This document shows positions 63,187-64,000 of a stretch of 64,000 nt of DNA, one piece after another. The first letter of the stretch is position 1, and every line of letters begins with the position of its first letter. Position numbers and translations under genes: made by a program. The DNA comes from JAIYCX01 sp964353175 (GTDB lineage: Bacteria > Bdellovibrionota_C > UBA2361 > SZUA-149 > DAOLCO01): positions 1 through 64,000 of the forward strand of contig CAYGUX010000015.1 in NCBI GenBank assembly GCA_964353175.1, read 5' to 3'. The notes under the pieces are model-generated. The model did not search any database. It was not told where the DNA came from and worked only from the letters and a program-made list of their open reading frames with translations.

Positions 63187-63942
63187 TTATTTCAACCTAA
63201 CATTACAATAAATTTCCGACCCCATATCGGGAATATACTCATCCATTGACGCTAAGGCTTGTATGGATGATTCGGAAAAAATGTTCTGGTCTATAAGCTG
63301 TTGCATTTGGAAATGAGTAAATGGCTTAAAACAATATGAACCATCTTCTATGACCTTAAAGTCATTTTTCATAAGTTCATTTTTAAGGCTATTTAAATCA
63401 AATGAATGGAATTGCTGGAATTTAATATTGCTTTCTGATTTTTCAAAAACAGAATTAATTAAACCTAATTTTAACGCTAAAATCCTGTGAAAACTGTGCG
63501 CATTTGGTACACTAAAATGAACTACAGTTTCCCTGTTACAGCATCTCTTAACGCTCTCTAAAAATTGTTCCAAATCAGCAATCTCATGTAATAGGCAGCC
63601 GATCAGAATGAAATTAAAACAGCTAGAACTTACTGCGGAATAATCTTCCATTAGAAGCTGATGGATCTCTATACTTTTATGTTCAATTAGCTTTGCTTCC
63701 TCCTTAACTTTTTCATAAAAAAATGGAATGGGTTCCACTACTGTTAGACTTTGAAAACTGTTTAAATCATTTACAATGGATCTAAGTCCACATCCTACTT
63801 CCAATATATTTTGGTGATCGTATTTTATAATATTACGCAATACAACTTCACGTCGATATTTAGCCTGATGCTTTTCATAGGGTTGAGAAAGGTAGGCCTG
63901 TTCGTATTCCTCTAGATCTCTTTTAAACATATGAGTATTCAT
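63187..63942 (-). CDS. Class I SAM-dependent methyltransferase
   Basis: 251 residues. Motif I LEVGCGLRSI, VVEPIP, and FILIGCLLHEIADL, then HFSVPNAHSFHR. A Methyltransf_23/11-like fold. First gene in view of the operon running to the aminotransferase. Its substrate is unknown. An in-frame ATG at codon 5 is an alternative start. Confidence 0.75.
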   Translation of the reverse strand: MNTHMFKRDLEEYEQAYLSQPYEKHQAKYRREVVLRNIIKYDHQNILEVGCGLRSIVNDLNSFQSLTVVEPIPFFYEKVKEEAKLIEHKSIEIHQLLMEDYSAVSSSCFNFILIGCLLHEIADLEQFLESVKRCCNRETVVHFSVPNAHSFHRILALKLGLINSVFEKSESNIKFQQFHSFDLNSLKNELMKNDFKVIEDGSYCFKPFTHFQMQQLIDQNIFSESSIQALASMDEYIPDMGSEIYCNVRLK

Positions 63943-64000
63943 ATGTAATTCTAGGTGACATCTGACAACCTAACCTCTCCTTAAACTGACAAAGGCTATA

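Overview
The window is AT-rich (well under half G+C by eye) and gene-dense. It reads as a Gram-negative, proteobacteria-like chromosome: there are lipoproteins with lipoboxes, Sec signal peptides on a cytochrome c and on periplasmic binding proteins, an ECF sigma factor, and many inner-membrane GT-C-type glycosyltransferases. I see no rRNA, tRNA, CRISPR array, prophage or transposase gene. I cannot place the lineage more precisely from sequence alone.

Layout. 0.2-8.1 kb: two GT-C-like membrane proteins, then a tightly overlapping five-gene minus-strand operon (GT2 glycosyltransferase, GtrA, a membrane protein of unknown function, an HTTM-like membrane protein, a polysaccharide pyruvyl transferase-like protein). 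8.2-9.8 kb: two overlapping lipoprotein genes. 9.9-10.9 kb: a fold-back dispersed repeat, then a boxA-like signal and a long hairpin-rich leader in front of a 115-residue basic protein with unusually high G+C and a strong terminator. 11-16.5 kb: an SDR oxidoreductase, a DUF2254 membrane protein, and a NitT/TauT-type ABC transporter divergent from a TrmB-type regulator. 16.6-22.5 kb: a tryptophan operon, trpE-G-D-F-B-A, with no trpC. It is preceded by a promoter, a 23-codon leader ORF with two Trp codons and a terminator hairpin, which I read as a leaderless attenuator. 22.5-29.8 kb: a sucrose module of sucrose-phosphate synthase, amylosucrase and an SLC12-like cation-chloride cotransporter, with a divergent sucrose-phosphatase-like HAD enzyme. 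30-34 kb: a large structured inverted repeat, cytochrome c, a small secreted Cys protein, dcd-surE and a receiver-histidine kinase protein. 34.5-38.6 kb: feoA-feoB, a DEAD-box helicase with a DbpA-like tail, and pterin carbinolamine dehydratase. 38.7-44.5 kb: three orphan Peripla_BP_6 solute-binding proteins around a fatty acid desaturase, an ABM monooxygenase-like protein and a second TrmB regulator. 44.5-64 kb: a surface-polysaccharide region with GT-C and GT2 transferases, methyltransferases, an acyltransferase, a sugar aminotransferase and an FAD-type oxidoreductase, mixed with several decayed genes.

How the parts work together. The two ends are envelope glycan or lipid-linked sugar functions, and the right end shows repeated gene loss and duplication typical of O-antigen-like loci. 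The sucrose module should make sucrose from UDP-glucose and fructose-6-phosphate and pass it to amylosucrase. Its fusion to an ion cotransporter gene suggests osmotic adaptation. The most striking regulatory structures are the trp leader, the boxA/hairpin leader near 10.2-10.5 kb, and the 26-bp-stem element near 30 kb.
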